From the NCBI GenBank assembly GCA_028386065.3, contig JAKUCV010004518.1, positions 80,475 through 144,474 on the forward strand: a stretch of DNA of 64,000 nucleotides, read 5' to 3'. The position numbers were made by a program, and so were the translations under genes. The DNA comes from Turnera subulata. Lineage: Eukaryota; Streptophyta; Magnoliopsida; Malpighiales; Passifloraceae. Positions within the stretch are counted from its first letter, which is position 1. Every line of letters begins with the position of its first letter. Below, one piece after another: positions 33,937 to 44,655 of this stretch. The notes under the pieces were generated by a model, which saw only the letters and a list, made by a program, of their open reading frames with translations, did not search any database and was not told the DNA's origin.

Positions 33937-34176
33937 TGTTATAAAATAATGTATAAATACTTGTATGTATGTCATTGTAATACATACTAAATACATACCA
34001 AATACATACTATATATTATTATATATATTGTGTAAGGATGAAAGAGAATCGAATAAGAGAAAACCGGGTGCTTCCCGACTTTCCCCCTCACCGGCCGACT
34101 TCTCCATCGCCGGAATTTGACCGGAAAATTCTTCTTCTCCCTAAATCTTCTCCTTTTAATCCTTTGTTTTATAACA
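33937..34176 (+). repeat. 3' LTR of the Ale-type element
   Basis: It starts TGTTATAAAATAATG after CCAAGGGGGAG and ends TTATAACA before the GGATT target duplication. Confidence 0.93.
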
Positions 34177-34181
34177 GGATT

Positions 34182-35595
34182 AAATATTTTCCTTAGAGAA
34201 AACCTTGCAATCAATAAGAATCGGTTTGATCTAACTGCGGCCTCAGGTGCAATGGACCCTCGTCCATCACTGGCCCAATGGGCACTCGTCCAACTGAGTT
34301 GCTTAGGTTCCGCTAAATGGGCTACTAAATTTTTGCTTTGGGCAGACTCACACTTGATTTTCTCTTCTTTTTTTTCCTGCTGTTTCCGATCACCAAAATC
34401 AGTCAGGCAAAAGCTCACTCCAGTTTTTCTTTCTGAAAGTTGGGCAGGGATTGTAATTGTAAATCTAGTTTTATCTCTATTACTATCAATACCAGGTACT
34501 GGCAAATCAATAGAAGAGTGTAAGTTTAATTCTTGGTGGCGGTAATTAATTGTTTATAACCTAGCCGATAAATTAGCATTTCTAATAAACGAAAATAATG
34601 TTGAAGCACCTTATGGTCTTTTTTTTTTAATTGTCTTGTCTGATTTTAGTATCATTAATTCCCAAAATTCTCATGTTCTCTCTGCTTTTGTTTTAAGGGC
34701 ATAATTGGTACGGAGGCGCCGGATCAGTACCTGGAAAGGAAAGGTGGCTTTTGAATGGAAAGCAAAATCTTTATTGATAGTTACGTAATAGTTACATAAT
34801 GCACATAATGCAATAGTTACGGAATTACAACTTAGCAATTATGAAACTCAGTTCATAAAAAGCTTATGTAACTCCGTTTATATTCTGACTAGGCATAATG
34901 CAATAGTTAGGTAATTACAACTTCAGGTTACAGTCAGTATTGATCCTCAAAAAAAAAAAAACTTCAGGTTATTCCGGTTCAAATTAAAATCTATCAATGT
35001 TCATTGCATAGACTCATTATGGTAGCTAGGATGATAAGTTTGAAGAAAAAAAGAATATAAATCACTAAATATTAGATGGTACTTTTTTTTTTTAGGAAAC
35101 AATATTAGATGGTACTTAACTAGTAACAAACAATTTTACACGTTTTGTTGGTATTTCTAGATTTAAACAAGTGGTATGAAAATCTTTTTAATTAGGATTT
35201 GTTCCTTATAGAAAAACATTTGCCAGCAACTACATAGTTTATATATCTTACATAGTTTATCTTGAGTTGTAATTTTCACATGTTTACTTTAACTAATTTA
35301 TATGGAGTTTGGAATATATATTGTGACTATCATATTGGCTATTGATTGTTGTTACACTTGCCATTCTATGAAAGTGATTGACCCTCTTTAATTAACTGAA
35401 CAAACCTTCCTATAAAATCCCTATACAATGGCCCAATCCTCTCACATACTGCCACTGTTATCCTTACTCTGTTTTCTTCTACTTCTGAGTGATTGAAGGT
35501 TCGATTCTAGCAGCGATTTTTGCATTTTTTTCTTCAAACTTATCATCCTAGCTACCATAATTATTCTAAATAATCCACCAACTATAAAAGGATCA
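34182..35595. other. intergenic DNA
   Basis: No gene is recognised. An open frame at 34180-34545 has no family character. A direct repeat containing CATAATGCAATAGTTA occurs at about 34805 and 34893. Confidence 0.45.
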
Positions 35596-36512
35596 ATGGC
35601 ACTTGAAGGAACTTTTCTTGTCTGCTTGTTTATTCAAGCTATGAGCGCCGGACAAGCTGAAGACAAAAATTTCGACAATTTTTCAATAGAACTATATGTC
35701 AGATTTAGCGTTTCACTAAATCTGTCATTAAACACTTCACTCAATCATTTGCTACGGAGGGATGCCATGCGGGTGGCATTTCTCACCAACCTCCTCTCTT
35801 GTAATACCTTCGTGCTTCATTTGGAGAGCTTTGGTGCGGATCATATAGACCCCTCATTTATGGGCGGAGAATACTTCATGAGGGTAGCAGTTGGGACGCC
35901 TTCATTTTATGTGGAGATGTTGGTTGACACTAGCAGCGACTTGACTTGGCTTTAGTGCCAACCTTGTTCCTGTTGCTATCCACAATTGGGGCCAATTTTT
36001 TACCCTAAGAGCTCTATGTACCACATTTCACAATGTAGGATGTGGTACATATTGCGGATTTCTGTACAAGCAAAATAGAGGGTGCTATGAAGACCAACGA
36101 CCTATCACCAGACCTACGGTGATGGGTCATTAATGGAAGGAAACATTGTTCAAGATTCAGTTATGGTGGGCAATGGTGTCATTTATTGGTTCGTGTTCGC
36201 TTGTGGACATTCCAATATAATGAAAGCTTCGTCTAACTTCGGGGGAATACTTGGTTTTGGATGGGTTGGGTGTCAATTATAGACCAATTAGTACTTCCAT
36301 AGGTGGAGTTTTTGGTTATTGTCTTGCAACTTCAACAAACTCTTCTCCTAGGTGATAATTTTTGGGAGTGATATATTAGATTAGTGGGTCTTGGAGTTGG
36401 TGGTATCAAATTGCCTATATTTAAAGAAGTCTTTAATTTGAGGGAAGGAAAAGGAGGCGTTATCCTTGACACAGGAACGACTTTGACCAGGTTGCCACAG
36501 ACTAATTAATTA
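35596..36512 (+). pseudogene. aspartic protease pseudogene, copy 1 (ASPG1/nepenthesin-like)
   Basis: It starts MALEGTFLVCLFIQA, a plausible signal peptide. FMGGEYFMRVAVGTPSFYVEMLVDTS then marks the first lobe of a plant secreted pepsin-like protease. A TAG at 35953-35955 follows DLTWL where copy 2 has CAG (Gln). Further on the frame changes several times and part of the middle is lost, but GGVILDTGTTLTRLPQT near 36460-36500 shows the second active-site region. The first active-site triplet is DTS rather than DTG. Copy 2 lies 215 bases downstream in the same direction, so this is a tandem pair. Confidence 0.85.
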
Positions 36513-36726
36513 CTTTTCCATGAAGTTAAATCTCTGTAGTGTCCTTCTAGTCTAGTATATTTATTGCATGTATGCTCTGATTAGTTCACGCCATTTTTGG
36601 TTGATGTTAAAAGGGAAGAGGTTTTGAGATTCTTTCTGGGGAGGAAACGAGAAAGAGCCAGTAGTGTCTTGTGTTGAGCTGAAACTTGAGTTTATTCTTT
36701 CTTAGTCTATTACTCCATTTCTCGTC

Positions 36727-37855
36727 AATGGCACTTGTAGGGGCCTTTTTTTTTCTCTACTTGTTTATTAAAGCTGGGAGGGTCGGACAAGCTGAAGATA
36801 CAAACGCTGAAGATTTTCAATAGAGTTATATGTTCACTAAATCTATCATTTAACACTTCACTCAGCTACGGAGGGATGCCATGCAATGTGGCAGTTCTCA
36901 CCAACCTCCTCTCTCGTAACACCTCTACGCTTCATTTGGAGACTTCGGTGCGGATATAGACACCTCATTTATGGGAGGAGAATACTTCGTGAGGGTAGCA
37001 ATCGGAATACCTCCATTTTATGCAGAGATGTTGGTTGACACTAGCAACGACTTGGCTTGGCTCCAGTGCCAACCCTGCTCCCGTTGCTATCCACAACCGG
37101 GGCCGATCTTCGACCCTAAGAGCTCCTCCACATTTCATTATGACTCTTTGTACAAGCAAAACAGAGGGTGCTATGAAGACCAATGCACCTATCACCAGAC
37201 CTACGGTGACGGTTCCTTAACGGATGGAAGCGTTGTTCAAGATTTAGTTACGGTGGGTAATGGTGTCATTTACGGGTTCGTGTTCGGTTGTGGACATTCT
37301 ATTGTGATGGAAGCTTCGGCTCACTATGGAGGAATACTTGGTTTAGGATGGGGTCGGGTGTCCATCATAAACCAGATTACTACTCCTATAGGTAGAGTCT
37401 TTAGCTACTGTCTTGCAACTTCGGCAAACCCTTCTCCCGGATGGATAACGTTTGGGCGGGAAGCAATTGCAGTGGGCAATTTTTGGATTCCCATGATCCA
37501 CAATGAGGAAGCACCCACGTTCTATTATGTTGGATTACTAGGTATTGGAGTTGGTGGCATCAGATTGCCCATTTCTAAAGACTTCTTTAGTTTGAGGAAA
37601 GGGAAAGGAGGCGTTATCCTCGACACGGGAACGACTCTGACCAGGTTTCCATAGACAGCATATGAAGCATTGAGAGATGCATATCTTGCTCAGACCATCA
37701 GCATTCCTCATGTTCCACCGGTTCACCCATTTGAAGTTTGTTATAACTTGCTTGGCATAAATGCATTTGAGCTTCGAAATACAATATTTGCATTTCAGTT
37801 AAACATATTGTATAATAGTATTACTCAAACCATATTTGCACTTTTGTTCTTTTAA
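36727..37855 (+). pseudogene. aspartic protease pseudogene, copy 2
   Basis: The best frame is 36971-37654 (227 codons), beginning MGGEYFVRVAIGIPPFYAEM. It has a first site LVDTSNDLAWLQCQPC (DTSN for the usual DTGS), the flap-like QTYGDGSLTDGSVVQD, GFVFGCGH, GGILGLGWGRVS and a normal second site VILDTGTTLTRF. Upstream, 36727-36960 resembles the start of copy 1 in shifted frames. A TAG at 37652-37654 interrupts ...RFP-TAYEALRDA, where copy 1 has CAG. After LLGI the reading leaves the family at about 37765, either an intron or lost sequence, and a LINE sits 150 bases on. Enzyme activity is unlikely. Confidence 0.88.
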
Positions 37856-37960
37856 TTAGATAGACAAACCTATACCAAAAGAAGAGAAATGTATAGTTAT
37901 CATTTGGATCATAGTTTTTTTTTTTGATCAAAACAGGGGCATATAGCCATCAATTAATCA

Positions 37961-40900
37961 TCATATGTGTACAACTCGGGAACCATTGGCCCCTATGCTA
38001 TCTCTAAGCATTAGAGTTCGTATTTCATTACAACATTCAGAATAAGATTCTGTAAAACAAGATAAACCTATCCCCTTCCTTGCATAAAAATCTGCACAAG
38101 CATTTGCTTCCCTGTAAATATGTGTAATTTTCACCTCCCAATCTCTATCTATAAGCTCTTTAATTCTACCACATAACACACTTAACTCATTGTGATATCT
38201 AGGCTTCTCCTTTATCAGAGCTATAGCAGCAGCAGAATCCAATTCTAACTCAATCTTTCTCAATCCCTTCTGCCACGCCAACTCCAATCCCACTTTAACC
38301 GCCCATAGTTCTGCTCGGATTGCATTACACCATCCTATACTTCCTGCATATCCCTGTATAAAACGCCCATCCTCATCACGGAAAATACCCCCAATACCCG
38401 CACAACCAGGGTTTCCTTTACTAGCCCCATCCGTGTTCAATTTAACCCAACTCTGTTTTGGACAACTCCAGGATATCCACCTCTCTTCAACCACTGGATT
38501 CCTCTCTTCTCTACGGCATTTCAGCGCCTTTAAATCATTCAGGAAGAGCATGCATGCTCTTATACAACTATTCACATCTAAAAGATGTTCTGGGTTGAAG
38601 ACCCTACTGTTTCTCCTTTTCCAAATATACCAGCAAACAACACCAAATTTAATGGACCACGCCACCCCATCACAATCCTCAGACTTCCCATTTAAATTAA
38701 GCTTAAGCCAATCAGTCACCGAGCCATCAAAAAACTGAGATCTATTATCAAAACCAAATAAAAAATTATCCCATACCTTTCTTGCTTCCATACAATCCCT
38801 CAGCACATGCAACACATCTTCTCTTTCTGAGCACCATGGACATCCATCTGATAAAGTTATACCTCTACTCTTTCTTTGGGCATTTGTCATTATTCTCTCA
38901 TGAGCAACGATCCATAAAAAGGACCGAATCCTCTGTGGTCCATCCCACCTCCAAATCCATTTCCACAAGCATTCCTCTTGACCCCAGTTGTGATTCAATA
39001 AGTATTGATAGGCTGCTCCCACCGAGAATTGCCCATTTTTACCGTTAGCCCATATCACCATATCCTCTGGAGCACCCTGCAAAGGAGGGCAAGTAGCAAG
39101 GATTTTCTGAATAATCTCTTCAGGAAGATATTTTCGCATTTCCACAACATCCCACTGTCCATCATCAACAACAAAGTCAGCCACAGTTTTATTCAATTCC
39201 TCCTCCGAAATTGGCATTACAACATCATCAATCAAGTAACCATGATTTTCCACCCAGAGATCTTTCCAGAATTCTACTTCCTGACCATTACAAACAACCC
39301 ACTTTAGACCACCTTCAAACTTCGACCATAACTCTTTCAAATTCCTCCAAAGATGAGAAGTACTTCTTGAGTCTTTAATGCACCACACACCCCCAACCCA
39401 TTTCCAGTACTTAGCAAGTAATACTTGAACCCAAAGCCTATGATAATCTGTGATCATTATCCAAATTAATTTCAGCAGGAAGGCCTCATTGCTGCCATTC
39501 ATCTCTCTTATACCAAGGCCCCCCAAATTCTTTGGTTGACATACATTTCCCCAGTTTACAGCATGAATTTTCCGGTTATCACCTTCTTCACCCCAAATAA
39601 ACCTCCTGCACGCTTTATCAATCTCATTACAAGTTCCTTTTGGTAGTCTGGTACTTTGCATGACAAAAGAAGGGACTGCATTGAGCACTGATTGGCATAG
39701 TGTCACACGACCTGCAAATGACAAACTGTTTATCTTCCACTTAGCTAGATTTTGATTCACCCGTTCAATCACACCACTGTAAGTATTCTTGCACACTCTA
39801 CCGTGTAGTAAAGGCACACCAAGATATCTCCCAAAATCCTTTGTCCGTATAAAGCCACATTTCCTTGCCAATCTTCTAGCCTCTCTCGCCTGGACATTTT
39901 CAGAAAATAATATCCTTGATTTCTCCACACTGACCTTCTGCCCAGAAGCATTACCAAACACAGCTAAACACCTCTTAATCACCTTTACCTGATTATGGGA
40001 AGCTTTAGCAAATAACATAAGGTCATCGGCAAACATTAAGTGTGAAATTCTCGGCCCTTGAGCTCCAAAGCTGAAAGGTTCCCATTCACCTGCATTAACC
40101 GCATCTTTTATGACATGTGAAAGCTTATCCATACATATAACAAAAATGTAAGGTGAAAGAGGGTCCCCTTGTCGGACTCCTCTTGATGCTTGGAAAGATT
40201 CAGACATAGACCCATTCCATAACACCTGCATAGTTGGACTTCGAATACAAGTCATGATCAGCTCACAGACTACTCTTGGTAACCCAACTTCCCGTAGAGT
40301 AACTTCAATAAATCCCCAATCAAGCCTATCATAGGCTTTTTCAAGATCAATCTTAAGGGCCATGAATTTCATGCTCTTCTTTTTTCCCCTCATAGAATGC
40401 ATAATTTCCTGTGCAATAATTATGTTATCAGTGATTTGTCTCCCCTCCACAAAGCTACTCTGATTCTCACTGATGATTCTTGGTAAAATGGGTTTGATTA
40501 GATTCACTAATACCTTCGAAACGATCTTATAGCTCACGTTACAAAGGCTTATAGGCCTAAACTGTTTAATGCTCTCAGGTATAGCAACCTTAGGAATCAA
40601 TACCAGGAATGTCTTATTCACCTTCTTCAGATCATCCTTACCTTCCAAAAAGCTTCTTACAAATCTCACAACTTCAGCTCCCACACTCTGCCACTGGGAT
40701 TGAAAGAAAATAGCCTGAAAACCATCTGGACCAGGCGCCTTCATGGGTCCTATCTGCTTAACAGCCGTGTAGATGTCCTCATCAGAAATATTTTTTTCCA
40801 GCAGCTTACTCTCATCAATACTAAGACCAGGAAAAGAAGTACTTGTGCAAAGAGTCATCCTCGGCACCTCTTCCTTACAGTATAATTTACGATAAAAATC

Positions 40901-42112
40901 CACTGCATGATTCTTCAATTCATTTGCATCCCAAATCCACTCACCTGTTTCATTCTTCAATGCTTCCACTCTGTTTCTTCTTCTTCTCATAACAGTTGAT
41001 AGATGGAAAAAGTGAGTGTTTCGATCACCATCAATTAGCCATCTCAATCGGGATTTCTGATGCCATAGAATCTCTTCTTGAGATAAAACCTCATTATATT
41101 CACCCAAAAGTTGTTCCTCTAACAAATAAAGAAAAGGGTTAGGTCGGATGCCCAATGCTCTTTGTATTCCATTAAGTCGAGCCAACAAGTGCTTTTTCTT
41201 ATAAAAAATGTTCCCAAACACCTCTCTGTTCCATCTTCTCAAACTAATCTGAAGCTCCATTAATGCATCTGCCACATGAAAACCTTTTTTCCACTCAGTT
41301 TTGATAAAATTCTGGAATGACTCATGTTGCAACCAAGCTGCCTCAAACCGAAAAGGCCTAACTTTATCTCGCAAACCCATATTTACAGTGAGTTGCAAAA
41401 GAATTGGATGATGGTCAGACTTAATCCTGGGGAGATTGCGAATCACAGCATCAGGGAACTTCAAACTCCAACCCATATTGCACACCACTCTATCCAATCT
41501 CTCGTACACCCTTTCTAGCCCAGATCTCTTCGGGCCCCTCCAAGTAAATTTAGAACCCACAGCCCCAGCATCCTCCAAATTACAGCTCTCCAATCTATCC
41601 CGAAAAATCTGACAACGGTTAAAATCAATAGGTGCACCTCCTCTCTTCTCTTCTTCAATCAGAACATCATTAAAATCACCTATTACAGCCCACGGCCCAT
41701 CCACCATATCATTTAAACTTCGCATACCATTCCAAAATTCCTCTTTCACCTCTACTTTAGGATTCACATAAACAGCAGTTAAGAACCAAAACTGACCTGT
41801 GTTTTCAGACACTTTCACATGAATTAGCTGAGAAGAGGACAACAGAATCTTAACCTCCACAATGTTTCTTCGGCTAAGCATCCAGATTCCTCCCGAAAAG
41901 CCCGTAGCCTCAACACGCACCACCCACTCTAGCCCCAATCTATTAACAATTCTATCAGCCTGCTCCCCGCTAATCCGGGGTTCTGACAAAATGATTAGAT
42001 CAGGATTATGCAGCTGAATCAAATCCATAAGAATACTATGAAACCTTTTACTTCCCGCTCCTCTGCAGTTCCAATACATTATGTTTTCTATCATTAAAAT
42101 AACATAATTCAT
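37961..42112 (-). CDS. LINE ORF2: endonuclease, reverse transcriptase, RNase H
   Basis: The 1,383-residue protein would nick target DNA and copy LINE RNA in place. Residues 1-240 are an AP-type endonuclease (YWNCRGAGS, LSEPRI, VIGDFNDV, SDHHPIL). The RT spans about 440-760, with KAPGPDGFQAIFF, QFRPISLCNVSYK, ALKIDLEKAYDRLDW, GVRQGDPLSPYIF and the catalytic FADD. A zinc-binding region (CPWCSEREDVLHVLRDC) follows near 1130. The end is an RNase H with LNTDGASKGNPG, AELWAVKVGL, LELDSAAA and NACADFYARKG, so all four acidic residues appear present. The ATG lies 13 bases after the ORF1 stop on the same strand, so ORF2 is probably reached by reinitiation. Confidence 0.95.
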   Translation of the reverse strand: MNYVILMIENIMYWNCRGAGSKRFHSILMDLIQLHNPDLIILSEPRISGEQADRIVNRLGLEWVVRVEATGFSGGIWMLSRRNIVEVKILLSSSQLIHVKVSENTGQFWFLTAVYVNPKVEVKEEFWNGMRSLNDMVDGPWAVIGDFNDVLIEEEKRGGAPIDFNRCQIFRDRLESCNLEDAGAVGSKFTWRGPKRSGLERVYERLDRVVCNMGWSLKFPDAVIRNLPRIKSDHHPILLQLTVNMGLRDKVRPFRFEAAWLQHESFQNFIKTEWKKGFHVADALMELQISLRRWNREVFGNIFYKKKHLLARLNGIQRALGIRPNPFLYLLEEQLLGEYNEVLSQEEILWHQKSRLRWLIDGDRNTHFFHLSTVMRRRRNRVEALKNETGEWIWDANELKNHAVDFYRKLYCKEEVPRMTLCTSTSFPGLSIDESKLLEKNISDEDIYTAVKQIGPMKAPGPDGFQAIFFQSQWQSVGAEVVRFVRSFLEGKDDLKKVNKTFLVLIPKVAIPESIKQFRPISLCNVSYKIVSKVLVNLIKPILPRIISENQSSFVEGRQITDNIIIAQEIMHSMRGKKKSMKFMALKIDLEKAYDRLDWGFIEVTLREVGLPRVVCELIMTCIRSPTMQVLWNGSMSESFQASRGVRQGDPLSPYIFVICMDKLSHVIKDAVNAGEWEPFSFGAQGPRISHLMFADDLMLFAKASHNQVKVIKRCLAVFGNASGQKVSVEKSRILFSENVQAREARRLARKCGFIRTKDFGRYLGVPLLHGRVCKNTYSGVIERVNQNLAKWKINSLSFAGRVTLCQSVLNAVPSFVMQSTRLPKGTCNEIDKACRRFIWGEEGDNRKIHAVNWGNVCQPKNLGGLGIREMNGSNEAFLLKLIWIMITDYHRLWVQVLLAKYWKWVGGVWCIKDSRSTSHLWRNLKELWSKFEGGLKWVVCNGQEVEFWKDLWVENHGYLIDDVVMPISEEELNKTVADFVVDDGQWDVVEMRKYLPEEIIQKILATCPPLQGAPEDMVIWANGKNGQFSVGAAYQYLLNHNWGQEECLWKWIWRWDGPQRIRSFLWIVAHERIMTNAQRKSRGITLSDGCPWCSEREDVLHVLRDCMEARKVWDNFLFGFDNRSQFFDGSVTDWLKLNLNGKSEDCDGVAWSIKFGVVCWYIWKRRNSRVFNPEHLLDVNSCIRACMLFLNDLKALKCRREERNPVVEERWISWSCPKQSWVKLNTDGASKGNPGCAGIGGIFRDEDGRFIQGYAGSIGWCNAIRAELWAVKVGLELAWQKGLRKIELELDSAAAIALIKEKPRYHNELSVLCGRIKELIDRDWEVKITHIYREANACADFYARKGIGLSCFTESYSECCNEIRTLMLRDSIGANGSRVVHI

Positions 42113-42125
42113 GGATGGAGCTTAC

Positions 42126-43904
42126 TCAATCAATACTCAAGTCAATAGACTCAGAAGCAGACGATACACGATCTGCCTCCACAGAATTCAGACACAAATT
42201 ATCACCAGAAAGCACCTCCCTGTCTTTTTGAATAGAAGCAAATACAGAATTGGGATCCGGAGGCTTACCTGAGTCGGCAAGTGCCAATTCCATGGCAGAG
42301 TTATCATGCTGAATAAGTAGCATCGAACCTTCCCCCGAACTGGTTCCATCAAGCAGAATCTGTTTAGACCCAGTACTCGGTTGATGGTTGTTTGCTACAT
42401 TTGTGATGTCCTTCAAAGGCTTAGGAACCATCTCCTTAAGCATAATACTCTTCCCATTTCCCATTGGCACCAACCTAGCACCCATTTGCTCACTTATCAA
42501 TACCCCAGAATTCCCCACAATGCCCTTACCTTTCTCAGCCTTACCATCCAGGCCACTCACTTTCTCACTACTAACCTTCTTCGAGGAATTCACCCTCACC
42601 ACATTCGAATCTTGTTTCTTCGAGCTCTCACCCTCATCTCCAACTTCATTCAGAATATCAAACCGGGATTTACCCTGCACACTATCCTTCCCCTGCTTTG
42701 TCGACGATTTCTCTTTATATTTGGGAGCTGCGTTAGTTTCCTTCATTGGCTTTCCCTGTTTCTGACCCAAATTAGGCTCAGAAGCCTGTTTGTTTTGTCT
42801 CGGCATTGGAATGTTCTCTTTAGGGGATTGACCCTGCGCCGGCTTTCTGTTCCTTGTTCTTTTCTGGACGAGCATCCACTGGCCCCTTGATTCAAACACT
42901 TCTGGCCGTGCTCTAGGGATAGCCGCTCCGGGTCTAAATCCCTGATTCAACGGCTGCCTCTCCTGTGGCCTCTCATGTGATTCCGCTTGTAGCTCAACAT
43001 TAGGACAACAATCCTCCCTATGGCCATATAACCCACATCCAAAGCATATTAAGTGAAGACCAGCATACTCAACTCTCCAGACTCTCCGACCAGCCCGAAA
43101 TTTAGCAAGCAAAGGCTTGGTAAGATCAACTTCGACACAAATTTTTGCAAATTCCGCTCTATCACCTTCAGCTGTAGCACGATCAACTCTCAGAGTACGT
43201 CCAACCATGTTGCCGATGCGATAAAGGACCTTATCATCATAGAACTCCATCCGCAGTTGTGGGATATGGATCCATGCCGCCACCCTATCAATTGAAGCTT
43301 CATAAGGGTCAAAACCCGGATGCCATTGTCGCACCGTTAGATAATGATCCGCCACAGTCCACGGGCCACCAGCCAACACAGCATTGTAGTCCTCAACACA
43401 AGCAAATCGGGCAATGAAGAAATCATTACCCATAGCTGCAAGTGTAAAAGGACGACGCACCATCCACAAAGTGTTAAGACGATTCTGTAAGAATCGATAA
43501 CCCACAGATTTACCCAGAACTTTGAGGATAAGAGCATGCTTCCACTTGCTATAAAGTCTTCTCTTCTCAGCCGCAGAAAATCTGATAGTGGGACACTCGG
43601 GATCATCATCCTCCTCATCAGAGTCGGAAACCACATCCGGAAAGTCTTCATCCTCTGGAAGATCATCCATCTCTGAGTCATTCACATCATGCCCAAGTAA
43701 GAGTTCTCGGAAGGAAGTTTTCCTACGAGCCGATCCAACCCCCGAACCCATCTCATCTCGAGAGCCCTCACTTCCATTCTGGACTTTACCTGCAGCACCA
43801 GAACCCAACCTCACCTTCTTACGATTATGACCTAGAGCCTCCTCATCACTTTTAGGAGCCTCAACATCCTCATCCATCTGTAATGGAGGGTCACCAGTCG
43901 TCAT
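42126..43904 (-). CDS. LINE ORF1: DUF4283 and CCHC zinc-knuckle protein
   Basis: The 592-residue protein is the RNA-binding partner of LINE ORF2. Residues 1-100 are acidic and Ser-rich. About 105-300 form the DUF4283 domain (RRLYSKWKHALILKVLGKS, GPWTVADHYLTVRQW, RIGNMVGRTLRVDRAT, CVEVDLTKPLL). A zinc knuckle CFGCGLYGHREDCC follows near residue 290, and the remaining 300 residues are Lys/Gln/Ser-rich and probably unstructured. The start at 43904 follows GCCAGG in a GC-rich leader. No stop interrupts it, and ORF2 follows after 13 bases. Confidence 0.93.
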   Translation of the reverse strand: MTTGDPPLQMDEDVEAPKSDEEALGHNRKKVRLGSGAAGKVQNGSEGSRDEMGSGVGSARRKTSFRELLLGHDVNDSEMDDLPEDEDFPDVVSDSDEEDDDPECPTIRFSAAEKRRLYSKWKHALILKVLGKSVGYRFLQNRLNTLWMVRRPFTLAAMGNDFFIARFACVEDYNAVLAGGPWTVADHYLTVRQWHPGFDPYEASIDRVAAWIHIPQLRMEFYDDKVLYRIGNMVGRTLRVDRATAEGDRAEFAKICVEVDLTKPLLAKFRAGRRVWRVEYAGLHLICFGCGLYGHREDCCPNVELQAESHERPQERQPLNQGFRPGAAIPRARPEVFESRGQWMLVQKRTRNRKPAQGQSPKENIPMPRQNKQASEPNLGQKQGKPMKETNAAPKYKEKSSTKQGKDSVQGKSRFDILNEVGDEGESSKKQDSNVVRVNSSKKVSSEKVSGLDGKAEKGKGIVGNSGVLISEQMGARLVPMGNGKSIMLKEMVPKPLKDITNVANNHQPSTGSKQILLDGTSSGEGSMLLIQHDNSAMELALADSGKPPDPNSVFASIQKDREVLSGDNLCLNSVEADRVSSASESIDLSID

Positions 43905-44468
43905 CCTGGCGAGCCCCCCACTTGTTTGATGAAATGTCTAGACTAAACCCCAAAAGATACTAGCTAACAATTGAGAGAATTCCACGCGCCAGTCACGCGC
44001 TCAATGCTATCCCAATAATAAATAAATAATGAACTCGCCCTCATTTGGATCATAGTTATTTCTTATTTTCTTTTTATAAGCTGGAAGAAAACAAGTTTAC
44101 GTAACGTGACTATTTTTCTTACTATTGGTAAGAATGACTCGGAATTCTTCCAATTAATGATAAAAAAGAACGCATTTGAGTGAAATGATAGTTTTTTTTT
44201 TTTGAACTTCTAATCATTTCATTTCATTAAGCTATTTTTTTTCATAATTACATCAACAAAATGCTTTAGTCGGAGAAAACCACCCCAACCCACATGTTTT
44301 TTTTTTAAGGCTGTACTTTGTGTAGCTGCACTATTTGCAGTCCTATTTATATGTACCACTATATACCTATCAGAAAAACTATCAAAAAAAAACTCAAGAG
44401 CCTCTTAATCCCAAAATCAGGGCCCTATTATGTTCCCACGAAAGGATGAACATTATATCAATCATGAC

Positions 44469-44647
44469 CAATGTTATTAAACCTGGATCGGAGGTTGAAC
44501 CGGTCGGGCTTCCGAGCCGCGGTTTTTCCGGGTAAATGCTGGCTAAACCGCAGTTCAACTAGAAATTAACAAAGGGATCAGAAACCCGGAGACCCAGCCG
44601 GATCACGGTTAACTGGGTTCGACCATGGTCCGGGTTTGATAACACTG
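44469..44647. mobile_element. hAT-type MITE (179 bp)
   Basis: Terminal inverted repeats of 19 bp (CAATGTTATTAAACCTGGA and, reversed, CAGTGTTATCAAACCCGGA) match at 16 positions. An exact 8-bp target duplication ATCATGAC lies at 44461-44468 and 44648-44655. Ends of CA..TG type and 8-bp duplications are hallmarks of the hAT superfamily. It is too short to code for anything. Confidence 0.85.
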
Positions 44648-44655
44648 ATCATGAC

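Larger units (their letters stand above)
21968..34176 (+). mobile_element. Ale-type Ty1/copia element carrying nested insertions
   Basis: LTRs begin TGTTATAAAATAATG and end TTTATAACA, with GGATT target duplications at 21963-21967 and 34177-34181. The primer site CGTTATCAGCACGA after the 5' LTR and the AAGGGGGAG tract before the 3' LTR are typical of Ale/Retrofit Copia elements. The 12.2 kb includes two unrelated solo LTRs and a LINE-derived segment. The element's own coding region is reduced to scattered, heavily mutated pieces, so it is old or was already a non-coding derivative. Confidence 0.9.
37917..44040 (-). mobile_element. full-length L1-type LINE, apparently intact
   Basis: The element is bounded by a perfect 17-bp target duplication, TCATTTGGATCATAGTT (37900-37916 and 44041-44057). 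It has a short poly(A) tail (T run at 37917-37925) and carries a 136-base 5' UTR and both ORFs without any stop or frameshift. Layout and protein families are those of plant L1 elements with a C-terminal RNase H. The perfect target duplication and open frames point to a young insertion that could still be mobile. Confidence 0.95.

Noticed and set aside
34180..34545. Open frame after the Ale 3' LTR
   Set aside because: It starts inside the LTR and has no motif or codon character. I could not join it to the frame left of the insertion.
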